Shown one piece after another: positions 51,348 to 59,169 of a stretch of DNA of 64,000 bases. Every line of letters starts with the position of its first letter. Position 1 is the first letter of the stretch. Origin of the DNA: JAYOFM01 sp038117225 (GTDB lineage: Bacteria; Pseudomonadota; Alphaproteobacteria; Rhodospirillales; Casp-alpha2); the NCBI GenBank assembly GCA_038117225.1, contig JAYOFM010000003.1, positions 1-64,000 of the forward strand, in the 5' to 3' direction. Position numbers and translations under genes: made by a program. A model generated the notes under the pieces. The model saw nothing but the letters and a program-made list of their open reading frames with translations, searched no databases and was not told where the DNA came from.

Positions 51348-53258
51348 ATGAGCAACGCCTACGATGAGGCTTATCGGCGCTCCATCGACGACCCTGAGGG
51401 TTTTTGGGGTGAGGCGGCCGAGGAACTGGTGTGGTCGCGTAAGTGGGACAAGGTCCTGGACGATTCCAATCCGCCTTTCTACCGCTGGTTTCAGGGCGGT
51501 GAAATAAACACCTGCTACAACGCGCTCGACCGTCACGTGGACGAAGGCAACGGTGATCGTCTGGCGCTGATCTACGACAGCCCGGTTACCGGCAACACGG
51601 TGCGGAAGTACACCTACGAACAATTGCGGGACGAGGTCGCCCTGTTCGCCGGGGTGCTCTCCGACCATGGCGTGGAAAAAGGCGATCGGGTCATCATCTA
51701 TATGCCGATGGTGCCCGAAGCGGCGATTGCCATGCTCGCTTGCGCCCGCCTCGGCGCCATTCATTCCGTGGTGTTCGGCGGTTTCGCGGCCAATGAACTG
51801 GCGGTTCGAATCGACGACGCCAAGCCGAAGATCATTGTAACCGCGACCTGCGGTATCGAGGTCAACCGGGTCATCGAATACATGCCGCTATTAAACGGCG
51901 CCATTGATCTGGCCAGCCATAAACCCAATCACTGCATCGTCCTGGCACGCCCGGAATGCGCGGCCGAATTGATGCCGGAACGCGATATCGATTGGGCCGC
52001 GGCGATGGAGATCGCGGTTCCCGCCGACTGCGAAACCGTGGCGGCGACGGACCCCCTGTACGTCCTTTATACCTCCGGCACCACGGGACAGCCGAAGGGC
52101 GTCGTGCGCGACAACGGCGGCCATGCGGTGGCGTTGAAATGGTCGATGAAGAACATCTACGACGTCGACCCGGGGGATGTGTTCTGGGCCGCGTCCGACG
52201 TCGGCTGGGTGGTCGGCCATTCCTATATCGTCTACGCGCCGCTGCTGCACGGTGCCACCTCGGTACTTTATGAGGGCAAGCCCGTCGGCACGCCCGACGC
52301 CGGCGCCTTCTGGCGGGTCATTGCCGATCACAAGGTGAAGATCATGTTCACCGCGCCGACCGCCTTCCGCGCCATCAAACGCGAGGATCCGGAAGGCACG
52401 CTGCTCGCCGACTACGATCTATCTAATTTCAAAATTCTTTTCCTGGCGGGCGAGCGGCTCGACCCGGATACGCTGGATTGGGCGGAAACCAAGCTCGGCG
52501 TGCCGGTCATCGATCACTGGTGGCAGACCGAAACCGGCTGGTCGATCGCCGCCAATTGCATGGGGCTGCATGCCTTTCCGGTGAAGCCCGGTTCGCCGAC
52601 CAAGGCGGCGCCGGGCTGGAATGTGCATATTCTCGACGATAGCTGCAACGAGGTTCCGGTCGGTGAAATCGGCGCCATCTGCGTTAAGCTGCCGATGCCG
52701 CCATCCAGCCTGCCGACCCTGTGGAACGCCGACGACCGCTTTGTCGAAGCCTACATGGAAGAGTTCCCGGGTTATTATAAAACGGCGGACGCCGGCAAGG
52801 TCGACGAGGACGGATACCTCTACATCATGGCCCGTACCGACGACATCATTAACGTTGCCGGGCATCGGCTATCGACCGGCGGCATGGAGGAGGTGTTAGC
52901 CGATCATCCGGATGTCGCGGAATGCGCCGTGGTCGGTGTCGCCGACCAGCTCAAGGGGCAACTGCCGGTCGGTTTCCTGGTGCTCAACGCCGGCACCACG
53001 AAGCAGCCGGATGAGGTGGTCGCCGAGGTGGTGAAGATGGTGCGCGATCGCATCGGTCCGGTCGCCGCGTTCAAGACCGCCACCGTCGTCGAACGGCTGC
53101 CGAAGACCCGCTCCGGCAAGATTTTGCGCGGCACGATCCAGAAGATCGCCGACCGCGAGGATTGGAAGATGCCGGCGACCATTGACGATCCGGCGATCCT
53201 CGACGAAATCACCGAGGCACTGGAAGGCATCGGCCTCGCCGGCGCCCGCAAGGGTTAG
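51348..53258 (+). CDS. prpE: Propionyl-CoA synthetase
   Basis: PrpE makes propionyl-CoA from propionate, CoA and ATP. The 636-residue product has the acetyl/propionyl-CoA synthetase marks: VIIYMPMVPEAAIAMLACAR, LGAIHSVVFGGFAANEL, YTSGTTGQPKGVVRDNGGH (P-loop), the WWQTETGWSIAAN adenylate motif and KTRSGKILRGTIQ with the Lys that is often acetylated. The RDNGGH after the P-loop and HWWQTETG are typical of PrpE rather than Acs. It starts an operon with an SDR and an aminotransferase. Confidence 0.93.
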   Translation: MSNAYDEAYRRSIDDPEGFWGEAAEELVWSRKWDKVLDDSNPPFYRWFQGGEINTCYNALDRHVDEGNGDRLALIYDSPVTGNTVRKYTYEQLRDEVALFAGVLSDHGVEKGDRVIIYMPMVPEAAIAMLACARLGAIHSVVFGGFAANELAVRIDDAKPKIIVTATCGIEVNRVIEYMPLLNGAIDLASHKPNHCIVLARPECAAELMPERDIDWAAAMEIAVPADCETVAATDPLYVLYTSGTTGQPKGVVRDNGGHAVALKWSMKNIYDVDPGDVFWAASDVGWVVGHSYIVYAPLLHGATSVLYEGKPVGTPDAGAFWRVIADHKVKIMFTAPTAFRAIKREDPEGTLLADYDLSNFKILFLAGERLDPDTLDWAETKLGVPVIDHWWQTETGWSIAANCMGLHAFPVKPGSPTKAAPGWNVHILDDSCNEVPVGEIGAICVKLPMPPSSLPTLWNADDRFVEAYMEEFPGYYKTADAGKVDEDGYLYIMARTDDIINVAGHRLSTGGMEEVLADHPDVAECAVVGVADQLKGQLPVGFLVLNAGTTKQPDEVVAEVVKMVRDRIGPVAAFKTATVVERLPKTRSGKILRGTIQKIADREDWKMPATIDDPAILDEITEALEGIGLAGARKG

Positions 53259-53261
53259 GGC

Positions 53262-54038
53262 ATGCGCCTTCAAGGCAGGGTTGCCACCGTCACCGGCGCC
53301 GCGCAGGGCATCGGCGAGGCCTGCGTGCGGGCGTTCGCCGCCGAGGGCGCCAAGGTTGTCATCGCCGACATCAACGGGGAAAAAGGCGAAGCCGTCGCCG
53401 CCTCCATCCGCGACGGCGGTGGCGAGGCCGTGTTCCGGTCCTGCGACGTTCGCGACAAGGGCCAGGTGGACGCGCTCATTCAGGCCGCCGTGGACAACTA
53501 CGGCGGACTCGATATTCACCTGTCCAATGCCGCGATTATTGACGCGGCGGATTTTCTCGACGTCACGGAGGAGAACTGGAACAACGTCCTCGCCATTAAC
53601 CTGACCGGCTTCTTCCTGGCGGGGCAGGCGGCGGCGCGGCAAATGGTTGCCCAGGGTAGGGGCGGCGTCATCATCAACATGTCATCGACCAATGCCGTGG
53701 TGTCGATCCCCAACATCGTCTCCTACGTCACCTGCAAGGGCGGAGTCATGCAGTTGACTAAGACAATGGCCATCGCACTCGCCGACAGGGGTATCCGCGT
53801 CAACGCCATCGGCCCTGGCACCATCCTGACCGATCTTGCGCGCCAGGTAATGACCGACGATGCCAAGCGCCACACAATCCTGTCGCGCACGCCGCTCGGT
53901 CGCTGCGGCGAGCCCGAAGAAGTCGCTGCGGTGGCCGTTTTCCTGGCTTCCGACGACAGCAGCTACGTTACCGGGGAAACCATCTATTGCGATGGCGGCC
54001 GGCTTGGGCTCAATTACACGGTGCCCGTTAACGACTGA
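53262..54038 (+). CDS. Short-chain dehydrogenase/reductase
   Basis: The 258-residue product is a classical SDR: TGAAQGIG cofactor motif (residues 11-18), ADIN after the second strand (suggesting NAD(H) use), SNAAI, and the catalytic Ser-Tyr-Lys with YVTCK (family YxxxK). The C-terminal DGGRLGLNYTV is also typical. It starts 3 bases after the prpE stop. Substrate is not clear; a hydroxyacid or hydroxyacyl compound in the same route is plausible. Confidence 0.9.
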   Translation: MRLQGRVATVTGAAQGIGEACVRAFAAEGAKVVIADINGEKGEAVAASIRDGGGEAVFRSCDVRDKGQVDALIQAAVDNYGGLDIHLSNAAIIDAADFLDVTEENWNNVLAINLTGFFLAGQAAARQMVAQGRGGVIINMSSTNAVVSIPNIVSYVTCKGGVMQLTKTMAIALADRGIRVNAIGPGTILTDLARQVMTDDAKRHTILSRTPLGRCGEPEEVAAVAVFLASDDSSYVTGETIYCDGGRLGLNYTVPVND

Positions 54039-54066
54039 CCGCCCGCCGCTTAAAGGAGTCCCGTTC

Positions 54067-55350
54067 ATGGACCTGACGCACGCCGACCCGGAAGAATTGG
54101 AGGCGGCGGAAACCGCTTGCGCCGAAGCCTATGACGCCATCAAGGCGGAAGGGCTGAAGCTCGACATGACGCGCGGCAAGCCGTCGGCGGAGCAATTGGC
54201 CCTGTCCGATCCGATGCTGACCATCGTCGATGGCGACGGCTGCCATGGCGCTGGCGGCACCGACTATCGCAACTACGGCATCGTCGAGGGCATTTCCGAG
54301 GCACGTGCGCTGTTCGCCGACTATATGGACGTCACTCAGGGGGAGATCATCGTTGGTGGCAATGCCAGCCTGACCATGATGTATGACGCCTTCGTCGGCG
54401 CGCTGCTGTTCGGCATGCCGGGTGGTGACGGGCCGTGGCGGGCCGGCCGCGATAAGATCATCGCGCCGGTACCCGGTTACGACCGTCACTTCGCCATCTG
54501 CGAGCGTCTGGGGCTGGAAATGCTCCCGGTCGACATGCTCGACGACGGCCCGGACATGGATGCTGTCGAGGCCATGGTCGCCGATGATGCTAGCATCAAG
54601 GGCATCTGGTGCGTGCCCAAGTATTCCAATCCGACTGGTGCCGTCTATTCAGATGAGACGGTGGAACGCCTCGCGGCCATGAAAACGGCCGCGCCGGATT
54701 TCAGAATCTTCTGGGACAACGCCTACAACGTTCACCACATCGTCGACGGTGGACCGGCGGACGTCTTGAACGTCCTATCCGCGTGCGAGGACGAAGGCAC
54801 GGCCGACCGCCCCTTGATGTTCGGCTCCACGTCGAAAATGACACATCCCGGTTCCGGCGTGGCGTTGATGGCGGCGTCGGAAGATAATATCGCCGACGCG
54901 GTGAAGAAGATTTCCTATGCCTCGATCGGCCCCGACAAGATCAACCAACTCCGCCACGTACGCCTGTTCAAGGACATGGACGGCATATTGGCGCACATGG
55001 CGAAGCACGCCGATATCGTGCGGCCCCGCTTCAAGGCGGTCGATGACGCCCTTGCCGAAAACCTGGAGGGCAAGGGCATCGCCCAATGGACGCGGCCCGA
55101 TGGCGGTTATTTCACCAGTGTCGACGTGATGGATGATTGCGCGACGGAGGTGGTGCGTTTGGCGGCGGAAGCGGGTGTTAAATTCACGCCGGCCGGCGCG
55201 ACCTTCCCGCTTGGCAAGGACCCGCGCGACCGCAATCTGCGTCTCGCGCCGACCATGCCCGACGTGGCGGAGGTCGAGGCGGCGATGCGGGTCTTCTGCA
55301 CCTGCGTCGAATTGGTCAGCGTGCGTAAGCTGCTCGGTAAAAACCGTTAG
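54067..55350 (+). CDS. PLP aminotransferase, class I/II (MocR-like AAT group)
   Basis: The 427-residue fold type I enzyme resembles the AspT-type aspartate aminotransferases (MocR-like group). It shows LDMTRGKPSAEQLALSDPML near the N-terminus, VPKYSNPTGAVYSD, DNAYNVHH (PLP-binding Asp and Tyr) and FGSTSKMTHPGSGVA with the PLP Lys. ATG 54067 gives MDLTHADPEE with GGAG upstream. It ends the prpE-SDR unit, and its 3' end overlaps the trcR gene by 4 bases. Confidence 0.9.
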   Translation: MDLTHADPEELEAAETACAEAYDAIKAEGLKLDMTRGKPSAEQLALSDPMLTIVDGDGCHGAGGTDYRNYGIVEGISEARALFADYMDVTQGEIIVGGNASLTMMYDAFVGALLFGMPGGDGPWRAGRDKIIAPVPGYDRHFAICERLGLEMLPVDMLDDGPDMDAVEAMVADDASIKGIWCVPKYSNPTGAVYSDETVERLAAMKTAAPDFRIFWDNAYNVHHIVDGGPADVLNVLSACEDEGTADRPLMFGSTSKMTHPGSGVALMAASEDNIADAVKKISYASIGPDKINQLRHVRLFKDMDGILAHMAKHADIVRPRFKAVDDALAENLEGKGIAQWTRPDGGYFTSVDVMDDCATEVVRLAAEAGVKFTPAGATFPLGKDPRDRNLRLAPTMPDVAEVEAAMRVFCTCVELVSVRKLLGKNR

Positions 55351-56042
55351 GACGCTTCCGCGTCCTCAAGCTTGGACGGGCCGGTCTCTTCGGCCTCTTC
55401 GGCCGTGGGTGTGGGCGCGAACGGATCGACGGGTACGTTGGCGGGCGGTGGCGTCGCCACGGGTGGTGTGGCGACGGGCTGCGTGGTCGCCGCCGGCGCT
55501 TGTCCGCCATGCACATTGCCGGCGCGCGCGCGTGCCACGGCTACCGCCTTTTCCAGATCCTGGGCGGCGCACAGGCCCAGCCCGACCGGGTTCTGCGGCT
55601 TGATGTTGGTGGCATTCCAGTGGGTGCGTTCGCGGACCGAGGTGATCGTCGGTTTGGTGGTGCCGACCAGCTTGCACAATTGCGCGTCGGTCAATTCCGG
55701 GTAGTTCTTCAACAGCCAGGCAATGCCGTCGGGTCGGTCCTGGCGCTTGGACACCGGCGTATAACGGGCACCCTTGTTGCGCGCCTTGGGCAGTGGGATG
55801 GTCGCTTCGGCGCGTTGCAGCACACCGTTCGGGTCGGCGGCGCAGCGCTCGATTTCCGCGGCCGTCAATTCCCCGGCGGTCACCGGGTCGAGGCCCTGCA
55901 TGCCGATGGCGACGTCACCGTCGGCAATGGCCTGAACCTCCAGGTCATGTAGGCCGCAGAATTCGGCAATTTGGCGGAACGTCAGGCCGGTGTTGTCGAT
56001 CAGCCAAACAGCGGTGGCCTTCGGCATCAGGGGATGCGCCAT
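55347..56042 (-). CDS. trcR: DUF1013 protein, TrcR-type cell-cycle regulator
   Basis: DUF1013 proteins (TrcR in Caulobacter) bind RNA polymerase and affect the alphaproteobacterial cell cycle. The 231-residue product has MAHPLMPKATAVWLIDNTG, the TFRQIAEFCGLHDLEVQAIAD segment, LPKARNKGARYTPVSKRQDRPD and the NPVGLGLCAAQDLEKAV end, all typical. A Pro/Ala-rich tail follows. ATG 56042 is chosen over 56060, with GAAAGGGA 8 bases upstream. The name and RNA polymerase role are from memory of the family. Confidence 0.9.
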   Translation of the reverse strand: MAHPLMPKATAVWLIDNTGLTFRQIAEFCGLHDLEVQAIADGDVAIGMQGLDPVTAGELTAAEIERCAADPNGVLQRAEATIPLPKARNKGARYTPVSKRQDRPDGIAWLLKNYPELTDAQLCKLVGTTKPTITSVRERTHWNATNIKPQNPVGLGLCAAQDLEKAVAVARARAGNVHGGQAPAATTQPVATPPVATPPPANVPVDPFAPTPTAEEAEETGPSKLEDAEAS

Positions 56043-56166
56043 AATCTCTATCCCTTTCAAGGTAATACCGTCGGATCGGCTAACCCCATACCCGACGCTT
56101 GAGCTCTTATAACGTCCCGGCCCGGGGCGGGTAAAGGGCGAGGTGACGAAATTCGTGGATTTACCG

Positions 56167-57156
56167 TTACCGAACCGTGAGAACGATCTTGCCGATATGT
56201 TGGCTCGATTCCATCAGCGCATGGGCCGCCGCCGCCTCGGCGAGCGGGAAGGTGGCGTGGATCATCGGCCGGATATCACCGGCGGTGATCATTGGCCAGA
56301 CCCGTTGCTCCAGCGCCTCGGCGATGGCGCCCTTACGCTCCACCGACTGCGGCCGCAGGGTTGAGCCGGTCAGCGTCAACCGTTTTAGCATCATTGGCAT
56401 GAAGTCGACTTCGACCTTGGAGCCGCCGAGAAAAGCGATGTTGACGTGGCGGCCATCCGGTTTCAACGCCTTGATATTACGTGGAATATAATCACCGCCG
56501 ACCATGTCGAGCACGACGTCGACGCCGCCCGGCCCGAATTCCTTTGCCGCCGCGACGTAATCCTCTTCACGGTAGTTGACCGCCCGTTCGGCGCCGAGAT
56601 CGAGACAAGCCTGGCATTTTTCGACGCTGCCGGCGGTCACCAGGACCCGCGCGCCGAGGCGGCTGGCGATTTGGATCGCCGTGGTGCCGATGCCGCTGGA
56701 CCCGCCGTGCACCAGGATCGTTTCGCCGGGCTGCAGGCCGGCCCGCATGAACACGTTTGTCCACACGGTGAAGAACGTCTCCGGTAACGCCGCTGCCTCG
56801 ATCTCACTCAGACCGCCCGGTATGGGCAGGCACTGCACCGCCGGGGTCGTGACATACTCCGCGTAGCCGCCACCGGCCACCAGCGCACATACTCGATCAC
56901 CCTCGGACCAGCGTCCGACACCGTTGCCGATAACCGTGCCCGACACCTCCAAGCCCGGAATATCCGTGACACCGGGTGGCGGAGCGTAGTTGCCGAGACG
57001 CTGAATGCAGTCCGGCCGGTTGACGCCGGCCGCGTCGACGCGGATCAGTACTTCACCCTCGGCGGGGACCGGGACCGGCCGTGTCGTCGGCTTTAACACC
57101 TCGGGTCCGCCGGGCTCGGTAATCTCGACGCAGTTCATGGTGTCGGGCGTTGTCAT
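56167..57156 (-). CDS. NAD(P)H quinone oxidoreductase, zinc-free MDR type
   Basis: The 329-residue product belongs to the quinone oxidoreductase group of the medium-chain dehydrogenases. It shows VLIRVDAAGVNRPDCIQR, the cofactor motif ILVHGGSSGIGTTAIQIA and the AFLGGSKVEVDF region, without the zinc ligands of alcohol dehydrogenases. ATG 57156 has a GAGGA site 6 bases upstream; the long frame above it overlaps DUF1192 in part and is a shadow. It is divergent from the DUF1192 gene. Confidence 0.92.
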   Translation of the reverse strand: MTTPDTMNCVEITEPGGPEVLKPTTRPVPVPAEGEVLIRVDAAGVNRPDCIQRLGNYAPPPGVTDIPGLEVSGTVIGNGVGRWSEGDRVCALVAGGGYAEYVTTPAVQCLPIPGGLSEIEAAALPETFFTVWTNVFMRAGLQPGETILVHGGSSGIGTTAIQIASRLGARVLVTAGSVEKCQACLDLGAERAVNYREEDYVAAAKEFGPGGVDVVLDMVGGDYIPRNIKALKPDGRHVNIAFLGGSKVEVDFMPMMLKRLTLTGSTLRPQSVERKGAIAEALEQRVWPMITAGDIRPMIHATFPLAEAAAAHALMESSQHIGKIVLTVR

Positions 57157-57240
57157 GATGTCCTCGTTGGCTGCTACACTTGCCGCTGGCGTTGCTCTAG
57201 TATCTTGGCAATGAACTGGCAAGCGCGAGAGGACGCGACG

Positions 57241-57423
57241 ATGGAAATCGAGGACCTGGAAGCGAAGAAAAACAAACCGGCGCCGAAAAATCTCGAGGTG
57301 CTGTCGATCGAGGCCCTCGGCGAGTACATCGCCGAACTGGAACAGGAAATCGATCGGGTGCGCGAGACCATCGCTCAGAAGCAGGCCGCTCGCGCCGGTG
57401 CCGAGACATTTTTCAAGAGCTAG
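57241..57423 (+). CDS. DUF1192 family small protein
   Basis: The 60-residue product has the DUF1192 plan: MEIEDLEAKKNKPAPK, LSIEALGEYIAELEQEIDRV and a Lys/Gln-rich helix ending AETFFKS. The family is limited to alphaproteobacteria and its role is unknown. ATG 57241 is preceded by GAGAGGA about 8 bases away; the in-frame ATG at 57205 is rejected. It is convergent with a small membrane protein gene, with overlapping stop codons. Confidence 0.9.
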   Translation: MEIEDLEAKKNKPAPKNLEVLSIEALGEYIAELEQEIDRVRETIAQKQAARAGAETFFKS

Positions 57424-57656
57424 GTCTGATCGTTTCCGTCGCGCCGTCGGCGCGTCCAGAACAACACCCAACCGACGATCCCCAATACGATCACGATCAC
57501 GACCCAGCCGACGCGCGGGCTGAACGGGCAGCGCGAGCCTTTCGGCGCGCGCCACGGGCCGGCCGAGGGCGACAGCACGACGTGAGCCAACGGCGCCAGG
57601 TAGAAGACCATCACGACGAACCAAGCCATCTCTGGTGACATGCTGACTGTTTCCAT
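57420..57656 (-). CDS. Small two-helix membrane protein, unknown
   Basis: The 78-residue product has two hydrophobic helices (about 10-30 and 48-67, the second VGWVVIVIVLGIVGWVLFW) with a Pro-rich loop between them and a basic, Arg-rich end. It resembles small PLDc_N-like membrane proteins only in plan. The start may be ATG 57656 or ATG 57641; a GGAAAC stretch precedes the latter. Its stop overlaps the DUF1192 stop. Confidence 0.6.
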   Translation of the reverse strand: METVSMSPEMAWFVVMVFYLAPLAHVVLSPSAGPWRAPKGSRCPFSPRVGWVVIVIVLGIVGWVLFWTRRRRDGNDQT

Positions 57657-57709
57657 TCAATGCGAAGAACCGTTGATTAACGTTAACGCATCTTTAAGTC
57701 GCGGGCGAT

Positions 57710-57802
57710 AGACTCGTCGGTGAATGGCTCAAGCCATTCATTAACTTCGACGCCTCCCTGTTAGTAAACTCGCCGCCTCGGAAACGGGGCGGCGCTCTTT
57801 TT
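57710..57802 (+). ncRNA. Candidate small RNA in the 57657-58005 intergenic region
   Basis: The 349 bases between 57656 and 58006 have no gene I can support. On the plus strand the part at about 57710-57802 holds a perfect hairpin (TGAATGGC / GCCATTCA, 57721-57740), then an unpaired stretch with CGCCTCCCTG (anti-Shine-Dalgarno-like), and a strong terminator. This is the plan of a trans-acting small RNA of about 90 nt. I see no clear promoter; the 5' end is a guess. Confidence 0.35.
57771..57802 (+). terminator. Rho-independent terminator, first in the intergenic region
   Basis: CGCCGCC at 57771-57777 and GGCGGCG at 57788-57794 form a perfect 7-bp stem (extendable by two pairs) followed by CTCTTTTTA. 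No protein gene on the plus strand ends before it except DUF1192, 348 bases upstream. Confidence 0.8.
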
Positions 57803-57919
57803 AGGGCCGAATATTCACGGGTGTTTTGAATCACTTGACGGCAAACGCGGGGCGTGGTTGATTCCGGCCAACAATAAGAATTCAAGGGCGAGTTTGACAG
57901 GTTTGAGGCTTTGAAGATC

Positions 57920-57955
57920 GGGGGCTGCCAGGCGACTGGCGGCCCCCAACTTTTT
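57920..57955 (+). terminator. Second rho-independent terminator before the thioesterase gene
   Basis: GGGGGCTGCCA at 57920-57930 pairs with TGGCGGCCCCC at 57937-57947 (one G-T wobble) across the loop GGCGAC, followed by AACTTTTT. It lies 50 bases before the thioesterase start and 118 bases after the first terminator, with no gene between, so it may end a second short RNA or act as an attenuator. Confidence 0.75.
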
Positions 57956-58005
57956 GCGCTAGGTCTTTTCCACCGCCGCAGGATGACGACCAAGGATATA
58001 AAATC

Positions 58006-58446
58006 ATGGCCCAGGGATTGCTCGAAACCCGCGACCGCTACCCCCATTTTCTCGATATCCAGACTCGCTGGGCCGACAACGACCTCTATGGTCATGTCAA
58101 CAACGTCACCTTCTACAGCTACTTCGATACGGTGATTAACCGCTATCTGATCGACGCCGGTGGCCTCGATATTCACGACGGCGGGATCGTCGGCTATGCC
58201 GTTGAAACCATGTGTCGTTTTCACCGCCCCGTGGCCTATCCGGAAGCGTTACAGGCGGGCCTGCGGGTCGGCCGCCTGGGGACGTCGTCGGCGCGTTACG
58301 AGATCGGAATCTTCGGCGACGGGAACGATGATGCCGTCGCCGATGGCCATTTTGTCCATGTCTTCGTCGACCGGGCGGCCAATGCGCCGGTGCCGATACC
58401 GGATCGGGTGCGTGCCGCGCTTGAGCGCCTCGTGGTCGCCGAATAG
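58006..58446 (+). CDS. Acyl-CoA thioesterase, hotdog fold (4HBT)
   Basis: The 146-residue product has the hotdog thioesterase marks: IQTRWADNDLYGHVNNVTFY with the catalytic Asp region, DTVINRYLID, and VVDYRRPV-like CRFHRPVAYPEAL. The 4HBT/FadM type hydrolyses acyl-CoA. ATG 58006 has AAGGA 12 bases upstream and an AT-rich TATAAA close by. It is convergent with hsp20 and ended by a hairpin terminator. Confidence 0.92.
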   Translation: MAQGLLETRDRYPHFLDIQTRWADNDLYGHVNNVTFYSYFDTVINRYLIDAGGLDIHDGGIVGYAVETMCRFHRPVAYPEALQAGLRVGRLGTSSARYEIGIFGDGNDDAVADGHFVHVFVDRAANAPVPIPDRVRAALERLVVAE

Positions 58447-58474
58447 ACGAGAAATCTTCAAACCGAGACGAAAA

Positions 58475-58504
58475 GGGGCGCGCTCCTTATCAAGAGCGCG
58501 CCCC
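58475..58504. terminator. Bidirectional hairpin terminator between thioesterase and hsp20
   Basis: GGGGCGCGCTC at 58475-58485 and GAGCGCGCCCC at 58494-58504 form a perfect 11-bp stem with an 8-base loop. On the minus strand it is followed by TTTTCGTC, so it can end hsp20 as well as the thioesterase gene. Confidence 0.8.
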
Positions 58505-58535
58505 CATGTCTGGGTCCAGATGTTGGGCGTTGTCG

Positions 58536-58988
58536 TTACGCCGCCTTCTTCTGCTCGATGGCCTTGGCGCCGCCGACGATCTTGATGCTCTTCGGCTTGG
58601 CTTCCTCGGGGACGCGGCGTTCCAGATCCACGTGCAGCATGCCGTTGGTCAACGAGGCACCGGTCACTTCGATATGATCGGCGAGCTCGAACTTGCGCTG
58701 AAAGGCGCGACCGGCAATGCCGCGATGCAGATAGGTCGGTTCCTCGCCCGCATCGGCGATCTTTCCGGCGATGCTCAGCGTACCGTTCTCCACACTGACG
58801 TCCAGGTCCGCTTCGCCGAAACCGGCGACGGCCATGGTGACGCGGTAGGCGTCGGCGCTCAACTGCTCGATATTGTAGGGCGGATAGCCGGCGCTGGCGT
58901 CGACGCGGGACACATTGTCAAGCAGCCGCTGCATGCGATCGAAGCCGACGGAATTACGAAACAGGGGGGTAAAGTCGATGGTTTGCAT
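58536..58988 (-). CDS. Small heat-shock protein, Hsp20/IbpA family
   Basis: Hsp20 proteins hold unfolded proteins until DnaK/ClpB can act. The 150-residue product has MQTIDFTPLFRNSVGFDRM at the start, a PPYNIEQL segment, the alpha-crystallin domain with VAGFGEADLDVSVENGTL and IAGRAFQRKFEL, and NGMLHVDLERRVPEE near the end. Start ATG 58988 is chosen because GGAGA lies 8 bases upstream; the in-frame ATG at 58994 would leave only 2. It has its own heat-shock promoter. Confidence 0.95.
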   Translation of the reverse strand: MQTIDFTPLFRNSVGFDRMQRLLDNVSRVDASAGYPPYNIEQLSADAYRVTMAVAGFGEADLDVSVENGTLSIAGKIADAGEEPTYLHRGIAGRAFQRKFELADHIEVTGASLTNGMLHVDLERRVPEEAKPKSIKIVGGAKAIEQKKAA

Positions 58989-59024
58989 AGCCATATTCTC
59001 CATTGAGCTACATGGTTTCACAGC

Positions 59025-59094
59025 GAGCCGCCCGTGCGGGCCGGCTCTATTCGGTTGTCGTGTCGGCGGATCCACATCGGGCATCCACCGACAC
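59025..59094 (-). promoter_or_regulatory. Structured 5' leader of hsp20, possible RNA thermometer
   Basis: Two hairpins lie in the predicted leader: ATCCGCCGACAC / GTGTCGGTGGAT on the minus strand (59060-59094, one wobble) and GAGCCGGCCC / GGGCGGCTC (59025-59047). The ribosome-binding site lies downstream and could pair with CCAT (59010s) in a weak stem. Leaders of small heat-shock genes often sense temperature this way; that is inferred. Confidence 0.4.
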
Positions 59095-59099
59095 AACTG

Positions 59100-59127
59100 A
59101 TATAGTCGTCGAGAAATCCGCCGCAAG
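59100..59127 (-). promoter_or_regulatory. RpoH-type promoter of hsp20
   Basis: On the minus strand CTTG (59127-59124) and CTATAT (59105-59100) are 18 bases apart, a close fit to the alphaproteobacterial sigma-32 promoter CTTG-N17/18-CYTATnT. An A/T-rich run at 59135-59155 just upstream could act as an UP element. The predicted leader is about 105 bases. Confidence 0.65.
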
Positions 59128-59169
59128 GGCAGGACATAAAAAATTTAAAAAAAATGCTGGCCCGTAGGC

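Noticed and set aside
56167..57660. Extension of the quinone oxidoreductase frame to 497 codons
   Set aside because: The extra part overlaps DUF1192 antisense, is Arg-rich and unlike the family; ATG 57156 has a GAGGA site.
57694..58224. Minus-strand open frame of 176 codons under the thioesterase and the intergenic region
   Set aside because: It runs through both terminator hairpins and antisense to a well-supported thioesterase; no motif or ribosome-binding site supports it.
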